The notes under the pieces: generated by a model | What the model was told of the DNA's origin: nothing | What the model saw: the letters and a program-made list of their open reading frames with translations, nothing else | The model's database searches: none | Translations under genes and position numbers: made by a program | Shown here: positions 50,854-59,738 of the stretch, one piece after another | Position numbering within the stretch: position 1 is the stretch's first letter | How the letters are laid out: each line of letters begins with the position of its first letter | Source: CAVPFA01 sp963703655 | GTDB taxonomy: Bacteria > Actinomycetota > Acidimicrobiia > Acidimicrobiales > Bog-793 | Assembly (NCBI GenBank): GCA_963703655.1 | Contig: CAVPFA010000003.1 | Coordinates: 558,001-622,000, forward strand | DNA: 64,000 nt | Reading direction: 5' to 3'

Positions 50854-51594
50854 TCAGACCTGCGTCAGCACCTCCGGGCCGTCCTCGGTGACCGCGACGG
50901 TGTGCTCGAAGTGCGCGGACAGGCTCCCGTCTCCGGTTACGACGCTCCAGCCGTCGTCGAGCTCGATCGTGTCGGGGGTCCCGACGTTGACCATCGGCTC
51001 GATCGCGAACACGTTCCCGACCTTGAGCCTCGGGCCCGGCGCGCCGGGCCAGTAGTTCGGCACCTGCGGCTCCTCGTGCATGGCCGTGCCGATCGCGTGA
51101 CCGACGTACTTGCGTACGACCGAGTAGCCCGCGGCCTCGGCGATGTTCTGGACGGCGCGCCCAACCTCGTGAAGACGGTTGCCGTCCCGCAGCTGGTCGA
51201 TCCCGGCCCACAAGCTGCGCTCGGTCACCTCGAGGAGGCGTCTGGCCTCGCCCGAGATCTCGCCGACGGGAGCGGTGTAGGCGGCATCGCCGTGGTAGCC
51301 CTCGATGATCGCACCGCAGTCGACCGAAATCACGTCGCCGTCCTCGAGCACGTACTCGCCGGGGATGCCGTGCACGATCATGCTGTTCGGCGACGTGCAG
51401 ATCACGGCGGGGAAGCCGTGGTAGCCGAGGAAGTTCGACCTTGCGTTGCGACGCTCGAGCACCTCCCGGGCGACGAGGTCGAGGTCTCGTGTTGTGACGC
51501 CGGGCTTGATCGCGAGGCGCGTCTCGGAGAGCATCTCGGCGACCACCCTGCCGGCGCGCCGCATCTTCGCGATCTCCTCAGGCGAACGTCTCAT
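50854..51594 (-). CDS. map: methionine aminopeptidase, type I
   Basis: Map removes the initiator methionine. The 246-residue protein has the five metal ligands: SVDCGAIIEGYHGDAAYT (two Asp), GHAIGTAMHEEP (His), FAIEPMV (Glu) and FEHTVAV (Glu). ATG at 51594 gives MRRSPEEIAKMRRAG, the usual start. A longer frame from 51621 adds nothing conserved. It is followed by 190 bases without a gene before infA. Confidence 0.97.
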   Translation of the reverse strand: MRRSPEEIAKMRRAGRVVAEMLSETRLAIKPGVTTRDLDLVAREVLERRNARSNFLGYHGFPAVICTSPNSMIVHGIPGEYVLEDGDVISVDCGAIIEGYHGDAAYTAPVGEISGEARRLLEVTERSLWAGIDQLRDGNRLHEVGRAVQNIAEAAGYSVVRKYVGHAIGTAMHEEPQVPNYWPGAPGPRLKVGNVFAIEPMVNVGTPDTIELDDGWSVVTGDGSLSAHFEHTVAVTEDGPEVLTQV

Positions 51595-51672
51595 GGCCCT
51601 CCCACGGTATCGGGCGGGCACCGCTCATCGCCCGCCCACGGTATCTGGCGGGTACGGCCGGCGCTGCCTCGC

Positions 51673-52374
51673 CTAAGGCTCGTCGGCCGGCGGGGTCGGC
51701 GGGAGGAAGTCCCCGCCGTGCTGGTACGCGTCGACGACCGCTACGAGCGAGTTGGTGACCTCGTCCGGGCTCCCGACGCCCGGCACCTCGACGAGCTTGC
51801 CGTCCTTGGCGTACCGGGTGACGAGCGGGGCGGTCGAAAGGTCGTACAGGTCCAGCCGGTGCTTGATCGCCTCGGCGGTGTCGTCCTCGCGCTGGTACAC
51901 CTCGCCACCGCAGACATCGCAGGTCCAGTCGAGCTTCGGCGGAACCGACGTCGAGTAGATCGCGCCGCAGTCCTCGCAGACGCGTCGGCTCACCAGGCGC
52001 TCGAGCACCATCTCGGTCGGCACCACCAGGCTGATGGCGAGGTCGAGCTCGGCCGGCTTCAACAGCTCGTCGAGCCCGTCCGCCTGGGTGATCGTCCGCG
52101 GGAAGCCGTCGAGCACGAACCCGCGCGCCCTCGTGTCGTCCTGGTCGAGACGGGCAGCCACCATCTTCAGCACGATCTCGTCGGGAATGAGATCGCCCGC
52201 GTCCAGGTACAGGCGCGCCTCGAGGCCGAGCACGGTTCGGGACTTCGCCGCCGCCCGCAGCATGTCGCCGGTGGCGATGTGGGGAATGGCGTAGTGATGC
52301 GACAGCCGCACACACTGGGTCCCCTTGCCCGCCCCTTGCTTGCCGAGGACGATCAGCCTCGCGCCAGGTACCAC
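51673..52374 (-). CDS. adk: adenylate kinase (zinc-lid form)
   Basis: Adk interconverts AMP, ADP and ATP. The 233-residue protein has GKQGAGKGTQC as P-loop (GKQ where GPP is more common) and IATGDMLR, VLDGFPRT and a lid with four cysteines, CEDC and CDVC. The GTG at 52374 directly follows the secY stop. The C-terminus has a short Pro-rich tail. Confidence 0.97.
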   Translation of the reverse strand: MVPGARLIVLGKQGAGKGTQCVRLSHHYAIPHIATGDMLRAAAKSRTVLGLEARLYLDAGDLIPDEIVLKMVAARLDQDDTRARGFVLDGFPRTITQADGLDELLKPAELDLAISLVVPTEMVLERLVSRRVCEDCGAIYSTSVPPKLDWTCDVCGGEVYQREDDTAEAIKHRLDLYDLSTAPLVTRYAKDGKLVEVPGVGSPDEVTNSLVAVVDAYQHGGDFLPPTPPADEP

Positions 52375-53664
52375 CTACTGGAGAAAACCCTCGTAGTTGC
52401 GCATCATCAGCTGGCTGTCGATCTGCTTCATGGTCTCGAGCGCCACGCCGACGCTGATGAGAAGCGTCGTCCCGGCGAAGGGGATGTTGGTGATGTGCCA
52501 GACCGACAGAAGGACCGACGGCGTGAGCGCCACCGCCGCCAGGAACAGGCTGCCCGGCAGCGTGATCCTGTTCAGGATCCGGGCGAGGTACCGCTCGGTC
52601 GGCGGTCCAGGCCGGAAGCCGGGGATGTATCCGCCCTGCTTGCGGATGGTGTCCGCCTGCTGATAGGGGTCGAAGCTCACGTGGACGTAGAAGAACGTGA
52701 ACAGCACGATGAACATTCCGTAGAAGACGATGTACCAGCCGTCGGTCGGGTTCAACAGGTTGTGCTGAACCCAGTTGCGGAGCGACGCCCAAGGAAGGAC
52801 GTTCGACATCAGCACCGGGATGTACAGCAAAGAGCTCGCGAAGATGATCGGGATCACGCCGGCCTGGTTGACCTTGAGCGGGATGTAGGTGCTCTGGCCG
52901 CCGTACATGCGGCGACCCTGGACACGCTTCGCGAAGGTGACCGGGATGCGCCGCTGGCCCTGTTCGACGAAGACGATGGCGACGAGGAGGGCGAGCACCA
53001 AAGCGACGATCACCGCGAGGCCGAACCAGCCCTTGTCGGCCTTGATGAGCTCGCCGTAGATCGGGATCGCTGCGACGACGTTGGAGAAGATCAGGATCGA
53101 CATGCCGTTGCCGATGCCGCGCTGGGTGATCAGCTCGGCGAGCCACATCACGACGGCGGTGCCGGCGGTGAACATCAGGATGATGAACAGCACGCGGGGG
53201 GCGGTGAAGTCCGGGATCAGGTCGATGTTGCTGCCGCTGCCGAAGAGCTGTCCGCTGTGGAACAAGAACACCAGGCCCGAGCTCTGCATGATCGCGAGCG
53301 CGACCGTCAGGTAACGGGTGGCCTGGGTGAGCTTGCGCTGGCCGACCGCTCCCTGCTCGCGCCACTGCTCGAACTTCGGGATCACGGTCTGGAGCAGCTG
53401 GACGATGATCGACGACGTGATGTAGGGCATGATCCCGAGCCCGAAGATGGCGGCCCGCGCGAGCGCGCCGCCTGAGAACAGGTTGAGGAAGCCGAGCACG
53501 CCGCCGGATCGCTCAGAGGCGCTGATCTTCTGGATCTCGGCGAAGTTGACCCCTGGCACGACGATGTTCGCGCCAAGGAGATAGATACCGATGATGAGCA
53601 GCGTGAAGAGGACCTTGTTGCGGAGGTCCGGGACCTTGAACATGTTCCGCAGACTTGAGAGCAT
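52375..53664 (-). CDS. secY: preprotein translocase subunit SecY
   Basis: SecY forms the protein-conducting channel of the plasma membrane. The 429-residue protein shows ten hydrophobic segments. SGGALARAAIFGLGIMPYITSSIIVQLL, the GIGNGMSILIF loop and the cytoplasmic loop IRKQGGYIPGFRPG are characteristic. It lies between rplO and adk as in the spc operon. Confidence 0.98.
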   Translation of the reverse strand: MLSSLRNMFKVPDLRNKVLFTLLIIGIYLLGANIVVPGVNFAEIQKISASERSGGVLGFLNLFSGGALARAAIFGLGIMPYITSSIIVQLLQTVIPKFEQWREQGAVGQRKLTQATRYLTVALAIMQSSGLVFLFHSGQLFGSGSNIDLIPDFTAPRVLFIILMFTAGTAVVMWLAELITQRGIGNGMSILIFSNVVAAIPIYGELIKADKGWFGLAVIVALVLALLVAIVFVEQGQRRIPVTFAKRVQGRRMYGGQSTYIPLKVNQAGVIPIIFASSLLYIPVLMSNVLPWASLRNWVQHNLLNPTDGWYIVFYGMFIVLFTFFYVHVSFDPYQQADTIRKQGGYIPGFRPGPPTERYLARILNRITLPGSLFLAAVALTPSVLLSVWHITNIPFAGTTLLISVGVALETMKQIDSQLMMRNYEGFLQ

Positions 53665-53731
53665 CAGATCCTTTCCTCACTCGGTGCCCTGGTTCCGCGG
53701 TCGCCGCCGAACGCGAACCCGCCGAAGAACC

Positions 53732-54220
53732 CTAGCGGTTGGCGAGCGCGTTTCCCTTGGCAGGGGGCCGCCGGTCGCCGTACGGCGGCGCGACGACCGT
53801 CACGGACCCTCCGGCCGACTCGATCGCCACGACCGCCGAGCGCGAGAACCCGTGGGCCGACACCCGCACGGCCCGGTGCAGCTCGCCGCCGCCGAGGACC
53901 TTAACGAGCCCCTTGTGGTGGACGATGCCTGCGGCCTTCAAGCTCTCGGGCGTCACCTCGTCCAGGCCGAGCTCGTCGAGGACGTCCAGGTTGACGACGT
54001 TGTACTCGACCCGGAACGGGTTGGCGAAGCCGCGCAGCTTCGGTATCCGCTGGGTCAGCGGCAGCTGTCCGCCCTCGAAACCGGGCTTGACGTTGCTGCG
54101 TGCCTTCTGCCCCTTGGTCCCGCGGCCGGCGGTCTTTCCGCCCTTGCCGCCGGTGCCCCGGCCGACCCGGCGCTTGGGGCGGTTCGAACCCGGCGCGGGT
54201 GCGAGGTCGTGCAGCTTCAT
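53732..54220 (-). CDS. rplO: ribosomal protein L15
   Basis: The 162-residue 50S protein starts MKLHDLAPAPGSNRPKRRVGRG and has KTAGRGTKGQKAR and FEGGQLPLTQRIPKLRGF. Its ATG overlaps the rpmD stop by 4 bases. Confidence 0.97.
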   Translation of the reverse strand: MKLHDLAPAPGSNRPKRRVGRGTGGKGGKTAGRGTKGQKARSNVKPGFEGGQLPLTQRIPKLRGFANPFRVEYNVVNLDVLDELGLDEVTPESLKAAGIVHHKGLVKVLGGGELHRAVRVSAHGFSRSAVVAIESAGGSVTVVAPPYGDRRPPAKGNALANR

Positions 54221-54453
54221 TCGGGTCTCCTCTCCGACACGGTGACCAGGTGAGGAACGCGGGCGATCATGCCGCGTATCTCCGGCCGGTCGGGGAGGTC
54301 GTTCGTCTTGCCGATCCGGCCGAGCCCGAGCGCCCGCAAGGTCCCCCGGTGCTTCGGCTTGGTCCCGATCCCGGATCGGATCTGGGTGACTACGAGCCGG
54401 CCTCCGGCCTGAGCGGCACCCTCGGCGCCCTTCGCGCTGCGACTGCTGGCCAC
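54217..54453 (-). CDS. rpmD: ribosomal protein L30
   Basis: The 78-residue reading contains the L30 core LVVTQIRSGIGTKPKHRGTLRALGLGRIGKTNDLPDRPEIRGMIARVPHLV after an 18-residue Ala/Gly-rich leader from a GTG at 54453. The leader may be untranslated, but the GTG lies one base after the rpsE stop, which supports it. Confidence 0.94.
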   Translation of the reverse strand: MASSRSAKGAEGAAQAGGRLVVTQIRSGIGTKPKHRGTLRALGLGRIGKTNDLPDRPEIRGMIARVPHLVTVSERRPE

Positions 54454-54454
54454 C

Positions 54455-55003
54455 TCAGCCCACCTCCCCCGCCGCGCGCCCGAGACGGCGGCGCTCGTCG
54501 TAAGCCCTCAGCACGCCGTTCGGGGTGACCTCCTCGGGCGTCTTTCCGCGCAGGCGAGCGACGTCGTCGGGCCGGCGGAGGCTGCTCAGGCCGTCGATCG
54601 TGGCGTGTGCGACGTTGATCGCGTTCGAGGTTCCGAGCGACTTCGCCACCACGTCGCGGATGCCGGCCATCTCGAGGATGGCCCGCGCGGCGCCGCCCGC
54701 GATCACGCCGGTGCCCGGCGCCGCCGGCTTCAAGATGATCCGGCCCGCACCGGCGTGACCCAGGACCGGGTGGGTGATCGTCGATCCCGCGAGTGGGACG
54801 TCGAACATGTTCTTGCGGGCCTCCTCGATACCCTTTTGGACGGCGAGGCCGGCTTCCTTCGCCTTGCCGTACCCGAGGCCGACACGGCCGTTGCCGTCAC
54901 CGATCACCATGAGCGCGGTGAACGAGAAACGGCGCCCGCCCTTCACGACCTTCGCGACACGATTCACCTTGATCGTGCGCTCTTCGTACTGCGACTCGAC
55001 CAT
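54455..55003 (-). CDS. rpsE: ribosomal protein S5
   Basis: The 182-residue S5 of the decoding-accuracy centre has RVAKVVKGGRRFSFTALMVIGD, VGLGYGKAKE and AGTGVIAGGAARAILEMAGI. The ATG overlaps the rplR TAA as TAATG. Confidence 0.98.
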   Translation of the reverse strand: MVESQYEERTIKVNRVAKVVKGGRRFSFTALMVIGDGNGRVGLGYGKAKEAGLAVQKGIEEARKNMFDVPLAGSTITHPVLGHAGAGRIILKPAAPGTGVIAGGAARAILEMAGIRDVVAKSLGTSNAINVAHATIDGLSSLRRPDDVARLRGKTPEEVTPNGVLRAYDERRRLGRAAGEVG

Positions 55004-55365
55004 TACAGCTCCAATCCGGCTTCACGTGCGGCCTCGGCCAGCGCCGCCACCCTGCCGTGGTACCGGGACGGGCCACGGTCGAACACGACCTTCGTCACTC
55101 CCTGGGACTTCGCGCGGCTGGCCACGAGCTTGCCGATCTCTGCAGCGGCTGCGATGTTGCCGGTCGCGCCGGCACGCATGCCCGACTCGAGCGTCGAGGC
55201 GGCGACCAGGGTGCGCCCGGCGCTGTCGTCGATGATCTGGGCGACGATGTGCCTGTTCGAGCGGAACACCGTCAGGCGGGGCCTCTCGGCGGTGCCGATC
55301 ACGTGCTTGCGCACGCGACGGTGGCGCCGGCCGCGCAGGACGTGGACCCGCAGTGTCTTGCCCAT
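55003..55365 (-). CDS. rplR: ribosomal protein L18
   Basis: The 120-residue 5S-rRNA-binding protein has ERPRLTVFRSNRHIVAQIIDD and VVFDRGPSRYHGRVAALAEAAREAGLEL. It lies 2 bases after rplF. Confidence 0.97.
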   Translation of the reverse strand: MGKTLRVHVLRGRRHRRVRKHVIGTAERPRLTVFRSNRHIVAQIIDDSAGRTLVAASTLESGMRAGATGNIAAAAEIGKLVASRAKSQGVTKVVFDRGPSRYHGRVAALAEAAREAGLEL

Positions 55366-55367
55366 GG

Positions 55368-55907
55368 CTACTTCGCCGCCTTCCCGGCCTTGCGCTGCAC
55401 GACTTCGCCCGCGTAGCGCACGCCCTTGCCTTTGTAGGGCTCGGGCTTGCGGACCCTGCGGATGTCGGCGGCGACCTGGCCGACCGTCTCCTTGTCGATG
55501 CCCTTCACGACGATGCGAAGCGGGCTCGGCACCTCGAACGAGATGCCTTCGGGCGCGTCGACGACGACGGGGTGGCTGTAGCCGAGAGCCAGTTCCAGCT
55601 GCTGGGGGTTCTTGAGCGTCGCCCGGAAACCGACGCCCACGATCTCGAGCTCCTTGGTGAAACCGGCGGTGACCCCCGTCACCATGTTCGCGATCAGGCT
55701 CCGCGTCAGGCCGTGCAGGGCCCGGTTGCCCCGCTCGTCGTCGGGGCGCTCGACGACGAGCACCGAGTCCTCGCGCCGGACGGTGATCTCCCCGGGCAGG
55801 TCGCGCTCGAGCCTGCCCTGCGGGCCGGACACGGCCACGTTGCGGTCGCGCAGCGTCACCTCGACGCCGGAGGGCACCTCGATCGGGGTCCTTCCGATCC
55901 GGGACAT
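55368..55907 (-). CDS. rplF: ribosomal protein L6
   Basis: The 179-residue protein starts MSRIGRTPIEVPSGVEV at the ATG at 55907 and ends with VRKPEPYKGKGVRYAGEVVQRKAGKAAK. A GTG two codons upstream is possible but unusual for the family. Confidence 0.97.
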   Translation of the reverse strand: MSRIGRTPIEVPSGVEVTLRDRNVAVSGPQGRLERDLPGEITVRREDSVLVVERPDDERGNRALHGLTRSLIANMVTGVTAGFTKELEIVGVGFRATLKNPQQLELALGYSHPVVVDAPEGISFEVPSPLRIVVKGIDKETVGQVAADIRRVRKPEPYKGKGVRYAGEVVQRKAGKAAK

Positions 55908-55925
55908 CAGCACGTCACCTCGCCC

Positions 55926-56331
55926 TCACCAGACATAGCAGAGCACCTCGCCGCCGACACGCTGCTGGCGCGCCTCGCGGTCGGTCATTAGACCCTTGCT
56001 CGTGGACAGCACGGCCACCCCGAGACCGCCGAGGACCCGAGGCAGGCCGTCGGCGCGGCAGTAGATCCGCAGGCCGGGCTTGGAGACGCGCTTCAGCCCG
56101 GCGATCACGCGCGAACGGTCGGGCGTGTACTTGAGCGAGATCTCCAGCAGGTCGCCCGGGCGGTCCGGTCGGGTGACCGTCGTGAAGCCAGCGATGTAGC
56201 CCTCGCGCTCGAGGATCGACCGCGAGCGCTTCCTTGAGCTTCGAGCTGGGCATGCGGACGGTGTCGTGCATCGCGACGTTGGCGTTGCGGACGCGGGTCA
56301 GCATGTCCGCGATGGGGTCAGTCATGGTCAT
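55926..56331 (-). CDS. rpsH: ribosomal protein S8 (frameshifted)
   Basis: S8 binds the 16S central domain. MTMTDPIADMLTRVRNANVAMHDTVRMPSSKLKEAL opens the protein. The rest (ILEREGYIAGFTTVTRPDRPG, then IAGLKRVSKPGLRIYCRADGLPRVLGGLGVAVLSTSKGLMT) lies in another frame. One surplus base near 56223 accounts for the break. About 134 residues result, the normal length. Confidence 0.95.
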
Positions 56332-56347
56332 GAACGGTCCCCTCCTC

Positions 56348-56534
56348 TCACCAGCTGGCCTTGGTGACGCCCGGCACCTCGCCGGCGTGCACGAGCTCGC
56401 GCAGGCAGATGCGGCAGAGCCCGAACTTGCGGAAGACCGCTCTCGGGCGCCCGCACCGCCGGCACCTCGTATAGCCACGCACCTTGAACTTGGGCTTGCG
56501 CCTGTTGCTTTTCGATCAATGCCTTCTTCGCCAT
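56348..56534 (-). CDS. rpsN: ribosomal protein S14, zinc-binding type Z (frameshifted)
   Basis: MAKKALIEK is followed, after removal of one base near 56509, by NRRKPKFKVRGYTRC and then CRRCGRPRAVFRKFGLCRIC with the four zinc cysteines. The end REL VHAGEVPGVTKASW is standard. The repaired protein has 61 residues, the short type-Z form usual in actinobacteria. Confidence 0.94.
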
Positions 56535-56543
56535 GGGTCGGCT

Positions 56544-57115
56544 CTACTGCCCTTCACGTCGGAACGGGAAGCCGAAGGCCGCGAGCAGCGCTCGGCCCTC
56601 GGCGTCGGTGCGGCCGGACGTCACGATCGTGATGTCCATGCCGCGGGGGGTGTCGACCTTGTCGTAGTCGATCTCGGGAAAGATGAGCTGCTCGGTGACG
56701 CCGAAGGTGTAGTTGCCGCGGCCGTCGAACGACCTCGGCGACAGGCCCCGGAAGTCTCGGATGCGCGGGATCGCGAGGCTGATAAGACGGTCGAAGAACT
56801 CCCACATGCGGTCGCCGCGCAGCGTCACCATGCACCCGATCGCCATTGCCCTCGCGAAGCTTGAAGGCGGCGATCGAGCGGCGGGCCTTGGTGACCACCG
56901 GTCGCTGGCCCGCGATCACCTGCAGGTCGCGCACCGCACCCTCGAGCAGCGACTGCTGCTGGGTTGCCTTGCCGACGCCCATGTTGATGACGATCTTGTC
57001 GAGGCGCGGCACCTCCATGACGTTGGAGAGGCCGAGCTCGCCTGCGAGCGACGCCGCGGATCTCGTTGTCGTAACGCTGGCGTAGGCGAGGACGCTCGAC
57101 CACGGCCGGGCTCAC
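56544..57115 (-). CDS. rplE: ribosomal protein L5 (two frameshifts)
   Basis: L5 binds 5S rRNA. Three segments in different frames make one protein: VSPAVVERPRLRQRYDNEIR, then MEVPRLDKIVINMGVGKATQQ with VTKARRSIAAFKLREG, then IGCMVTLRGDRMWEFFDRLISLAIPRIRDFRGL to the end. Surplus bases near 57058 and 56848 explain both breaks. The GTG at 57115 overlaps the rplX stop. About 190 residues result, as expected. Confidence 0.94.
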
Positions 57116-57417
57116 AGGTCTCCTCCGCACTTGCGGCAGACACGAACCTTGCGACCCTGGTCGTCGATCCGCACCCCGATCCGCGTCGGCCCGCACTGGG
57201 AGCAGACCACGGCCACGGTCGAGGCGTGCACCGGCATGTCCTTGTCGATGATGCCGCCCTGCATGGTTCCCCGTTTCGCCTTGGTGGAACGCTTGGCGAC
57301 GTTGACGCCGTCGACGATGACCCGGTCGCGGTCGGGGATCACCCGCATGACCTCACCGACCTTGCCGCGGTCCTTGCCCGAGAGCACCTGAACCCGGTCT
57401 CCCTTGTGAATTCGCAC
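57112..57417 (-). CDS. rplX: ribosomal protein L24
   Basis: The 101-residue assembly initiator has RIHKGDRVQVLSGKDRGKVGEV, a KOW motif, and VCSQCGPTRIGVRIDDQGRKVRVCRKCG at the end. GTG at 57417 directly follows the rplN stop. Confidence 0.97.
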   Translation of the reverse strand: MRIHKGDRVQVLSGKDRGKVGEVMRVIPDRDRVIVDGVNVAKRSTKAKRGTMQGGIIDKDMPVHASTVAVVCSQCGPTRIGVRIDDQGRKVRVCRKCGGDL

Positions 57418-57786
57418 TCAGATCACCTCCGGAGCCAGCGAGACGATGCGCATGAAGCGCTTCTCCCGCAGCTCGCGACCGACCGGGCCGAAGATGCGGG
57501 TACCGCGCGGCTGCAGCTGGTCGTTGATCAGCACCGCGGCGTTCTCGTCAAAACGGATGTAGCTGCCGTCCGGCCGGCGGTTCTCCTTCTTCGTCCGCAC
57601 GACGACGCAACGCACGACGTCGCCCTTCTTGACGGCCGCGCCGGGGACGGCGTCCTTCACCGTGGCGATGAAGACGTCGCCGATCCGCGCGTAGCGCCGG
57701 CGGGTCCCGCCGAGCACCTTGATGCAGAGCACCTCTTTGGCGCCGGAGTTGTCGGCGACGCGGAGGCGCGACTCTTGCTGGATCAT
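57418..57786 (-). CDS. rplN: ribosomal protein L14
   Basis: The 122-residue protein starts MIQQESRLRVADNSGAKEVLCIKVLGG at the ATG at 57786 and contains VKKGDVVRCVVVRTKK and FDENAAVLIND. An upstream GTG would overlap rpsQ by more and is not supported by homology. Confidence 0.98.
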   Translation of the reverse strand: MIQQESRLRVADNSGAKEVLCIKVLGGTRRRYARIGDVFIATVKDAVPGAAVKKGDVVRCVVVRTKKENRRPDGSYIRFDENAAVLINDQLQPRGTRIFGPVGRELREKRFMRIVSLAPEVI

Positions 57787-58097
57787 CGAGCACGCTCCAC
57801 GATCTCGACCAGCCGCCACCGCTTCAGCTTGGAGAAAGGCCGTGTCTCGGCGACTCGCACGCGGTCTCCCGTCGAAGCCTCGTTCCCCTCGTCGTGCACG
57901 TACAGATGCCGCGTCCGCTGGACCGTCTTGGCGTACTTGGCGTGCCGGACGCGCTCGACGACCGCGACGACGGCGGTCTTGTCCATGCGGTTCTCGACGA
58001 CGGTCCCCTCGCGGATCCTGCGCCGGTTGGGTCGCGCCTCGGGTTCGGTCTGCGCGGCGGCGCCCGGCGGGCTCGCCTGCGCCTCGTTCTCGGCCAT
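57783..58097 (-). CDS. rpsQ: ribosomal protein S17 with N-terminal extension
   Basis: The S17 core (IREGTVVENRMDKTAVVAVVERVRHAKYAKTVQRTRHLYVHDE) is preceded by about 25 acidic, Pro/Ala-rich residues. ATG at 58097 or the GTG one codon upstream could start it; the latter overlaps the rpmC stop. Such an extension is seen in several actinobacteria. Confidence 0.95.
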   Translation of the reverse strand: MAENEAQASPPGAAAQTEPEARPNRRRIREGTVVENRMDKTAVVAVVERVRHAKYAKTVQRTRHLYVHDEGNEASTGDRVRVAETRPFSKLKRWRLVEIVERAR

Positions 58098-58345
58098 CAC
58101 TGCTCCTTCGTCGCGCCGGCGCCGGCGCCGGCCGCCTCTTCGGACTCGGCGAGCTCGATCTCGCGCGCCCGCTGCACGGTCAGCAGCCGTGCGATGTCCC
58201 GGCGCACCTGCGTGACACGGGCGTTGTTGTCCAGCCTGCCCGTCGCCGCCTGGAACCGGAGGTTGAAGAGCTCCTTACGAGCGTCTACGAGCTTGTTCTC
58301 GAGCTCGGTGTCGTCGAGCTCACGAATCTCGGCCGCGGTCGGCAT
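58097..58345 (-). CDS. rpmC: ribosomal protein L29
   Basis: The 82-residue protein has IRELDDTELENKLVDARKELFNLRFQAATGRLDN and RRDIARLLTVQRARE. About 18 Ala/Glu/Gly-rich residues extend the C-terminus. ATG overlaps the rplP stop by one base. Confidence 0.96.
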   Translation of the reverse strand: MPTAAEIRELDDTELENKLVDARKELFNLRFQAATGRLDNNARVTQVRRDIARLLTVQRAREIELAESEEAAGAGAGATKEQ

Positions 58346-58782
58346 CAGACCAGCACCTCGGCGTTGGACCCGAGCCCGGGTCGGGTGACGACGCGAGCCT
58401 TCATCGGCAGCTTCTGGATCGCTCGCTCCATGGCCGAGTGTGCGAGCGCCTCGTCGACGCCCGCCAGCTCGAACAGGATCCTCCCGGGGCGGACCACGGC
58501 GACCCAGTGCTCGGGGTTGCCCTTCCCCGATCCCATCCGCGTCTCGGCCGGTTTCTGGGTGACCGGCTTGTCGGGGAAGACGCGGATCCAGACCTTCCCG
58601 CCTCGCTTGACGTGCCTGGTCATGGCGATTCGTGCGGCCTCTATCTGGCGGGCCGTGAGCCAGGCGGGCTCGAGCGCTTGGATCCCGAAGTCACCGAAGT
58701 TGATGGTCTCGCCACCCTTCGTCATGCCGGACAGCCGGCCGCGCTGCTGCTTGCGGTGCTTGACCTTGCGAGGCATCAGCAT
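58345..58782 (-). CDS. rplP: ribosomal protein L16
   Basis: The 145-residue protein starts MLMPRKVKHRKQQRGRLSGMTKGG and has RGGKVWIRVFPDKPVTQKPAETRMGSGKGNPEHWVAVV. It lies at the A-site of the 50S subunit. Complete, normal length. Confidence 0.98.
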   Translation of the reverse strand: MLMPRKVKHRKQQRGRLSGMTKGGETINFGDFGIQALEPAWLTARQIEAARIAMTRHVKRGGKVWIRVFPDKPVTQKPAETRMGSGKGNPEHWVAVVRPGRILFELAGVDEALAHSAMERAIQKLPMKARVVTRPGLGSNAEVLV

Positions 58783-58784
58783 GG

Positions 58785-59738
58785 TCAGTCGTTCTCCCTG
58801 CGAAAGTGCGGGACGTCGTGGTGCTGCTCGCGGGTCCGGCGCTCGATCTCTTCTTCCTCGGCGAGGAGCTTCTCGAGGGGGTCGTCGACCGTCGGCGGCG
58901 CCGGCGGCTCCGTCGATTCACCAGGCGGAGGCTCGGCGGCGACCTCGCCCTCGGGCGGCACATCGGCCGCGGCCGACCCGGGCTCGCCGAGCTCGGGTCT
59001 GCGGCGGCCGCCGCCCGCGACGACGATGCGCCTGGGACGCGCCTGCCCGGAGGTCTCGCCGACCGCCATCGCCGCCTCGCGCGAGATCTTCTCCTCGGCT
59101 GAGGTCTTGTAGGGCAAGATGTCGCCCTTGTAGATCCAGACCTTGATCCCGATCCGGCCGGTCGAGGTCCTCGCCTCTCGGAACCCGTAGTCGATGTCGG
59201 CGCGCAGAGTGTGAAGGGGCACGCGGCCTTCCCGGTAGGACTCCTTGCGAGCCATCTCAGAGCCGCCGAGGCGACCGGAGCACTGGACCCGCACCCCCTG
59301 GGCACCGGCCTTCTGGACCGTCTGGATCGCGCGCTTCATGGCTCGGCGGAAGCTGATCCGGCGTTGGAGCTGGTCGGCGATCCCCTGCGCGATCAGTGCG
59401 GCATCGAGCTCGGGCTGCTTGATCTCCTGGATGTTGAGCTGCACGTTGGCGTTGTGGGTGATGCGCGCCAACTGGCGTCGCAGCCGGTCGGCTTCGGCGC
59501 CACGCCGGCCGATCACGATGCCCGGCCGGGCGGTGTGCACGTCGACGCGCAGGCGGTCCCGGGTGCGTTCGATCTCGATACGGCTCACCGCGGCAGCCTC
59601 GAGCTGGGTCATGAGGTAGTCGCGGATCTTCCAGTCCTCGACCACCGAGTCCTGGTAATTGCGGTCGTCGAACCAGCGTGACTTCCAGTCGGTCGTGACA
59701 CCGAGGCGGAACCCGTAGGGATTGACCTTCTGGCCCAT
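58785..59738 (-). CDS. rpsC: ribosomal protein S3 with long C-terminal extension
   Basis: S3 lines the mRNA entry site. MGQKVNPYGFRLGVTTDWKSRWF starts the protein; the KH domain has ARPGIVIGRRGAEADRLRRQL and the C-terminal core ends GDILPYKTSAEEKIS. About 100 further residues (218-317) are rich in Pro, Glu and Ala, including PPEGEVAAEPPPGESTEPP. This is longer than most S3 proteins. ATGA links it to rplV. Confidence 0.96.
   Translation of the reverse strand: MGQKVNPYGFRLGVTTDWKSRWFDDRNYQDSVVEDWKIRDYLMTQLEAAAVSRIEIERTRDRLRVDVHTARPGIVIGRRGAEADRLRRQLARITHNANVQLNIQEIKQPELDAALIAQGIADQLQRRISFRRAMKRAIQTVQKAGAQGVRVQCSGRLGGSEMARKESYREGRVPLHTLRADIDYGFREARTSTGRIGIKVWIYKGDILPYKTSAEEKISREAAMAVGETSGQARPRRIVVAGGGRRRPELGEPGSAAADVPPEGEVAAEPPPGESTEPPAPPTVDDPLEKLLAEEEEIERRTREQHHDVPHFRREND

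Noticed and set aside
50767..53475. Open frame of 902 codons antisense to map, adk and secY
   Set aside because: It spans three conserved genes and has the composition expected of a reverse frame.
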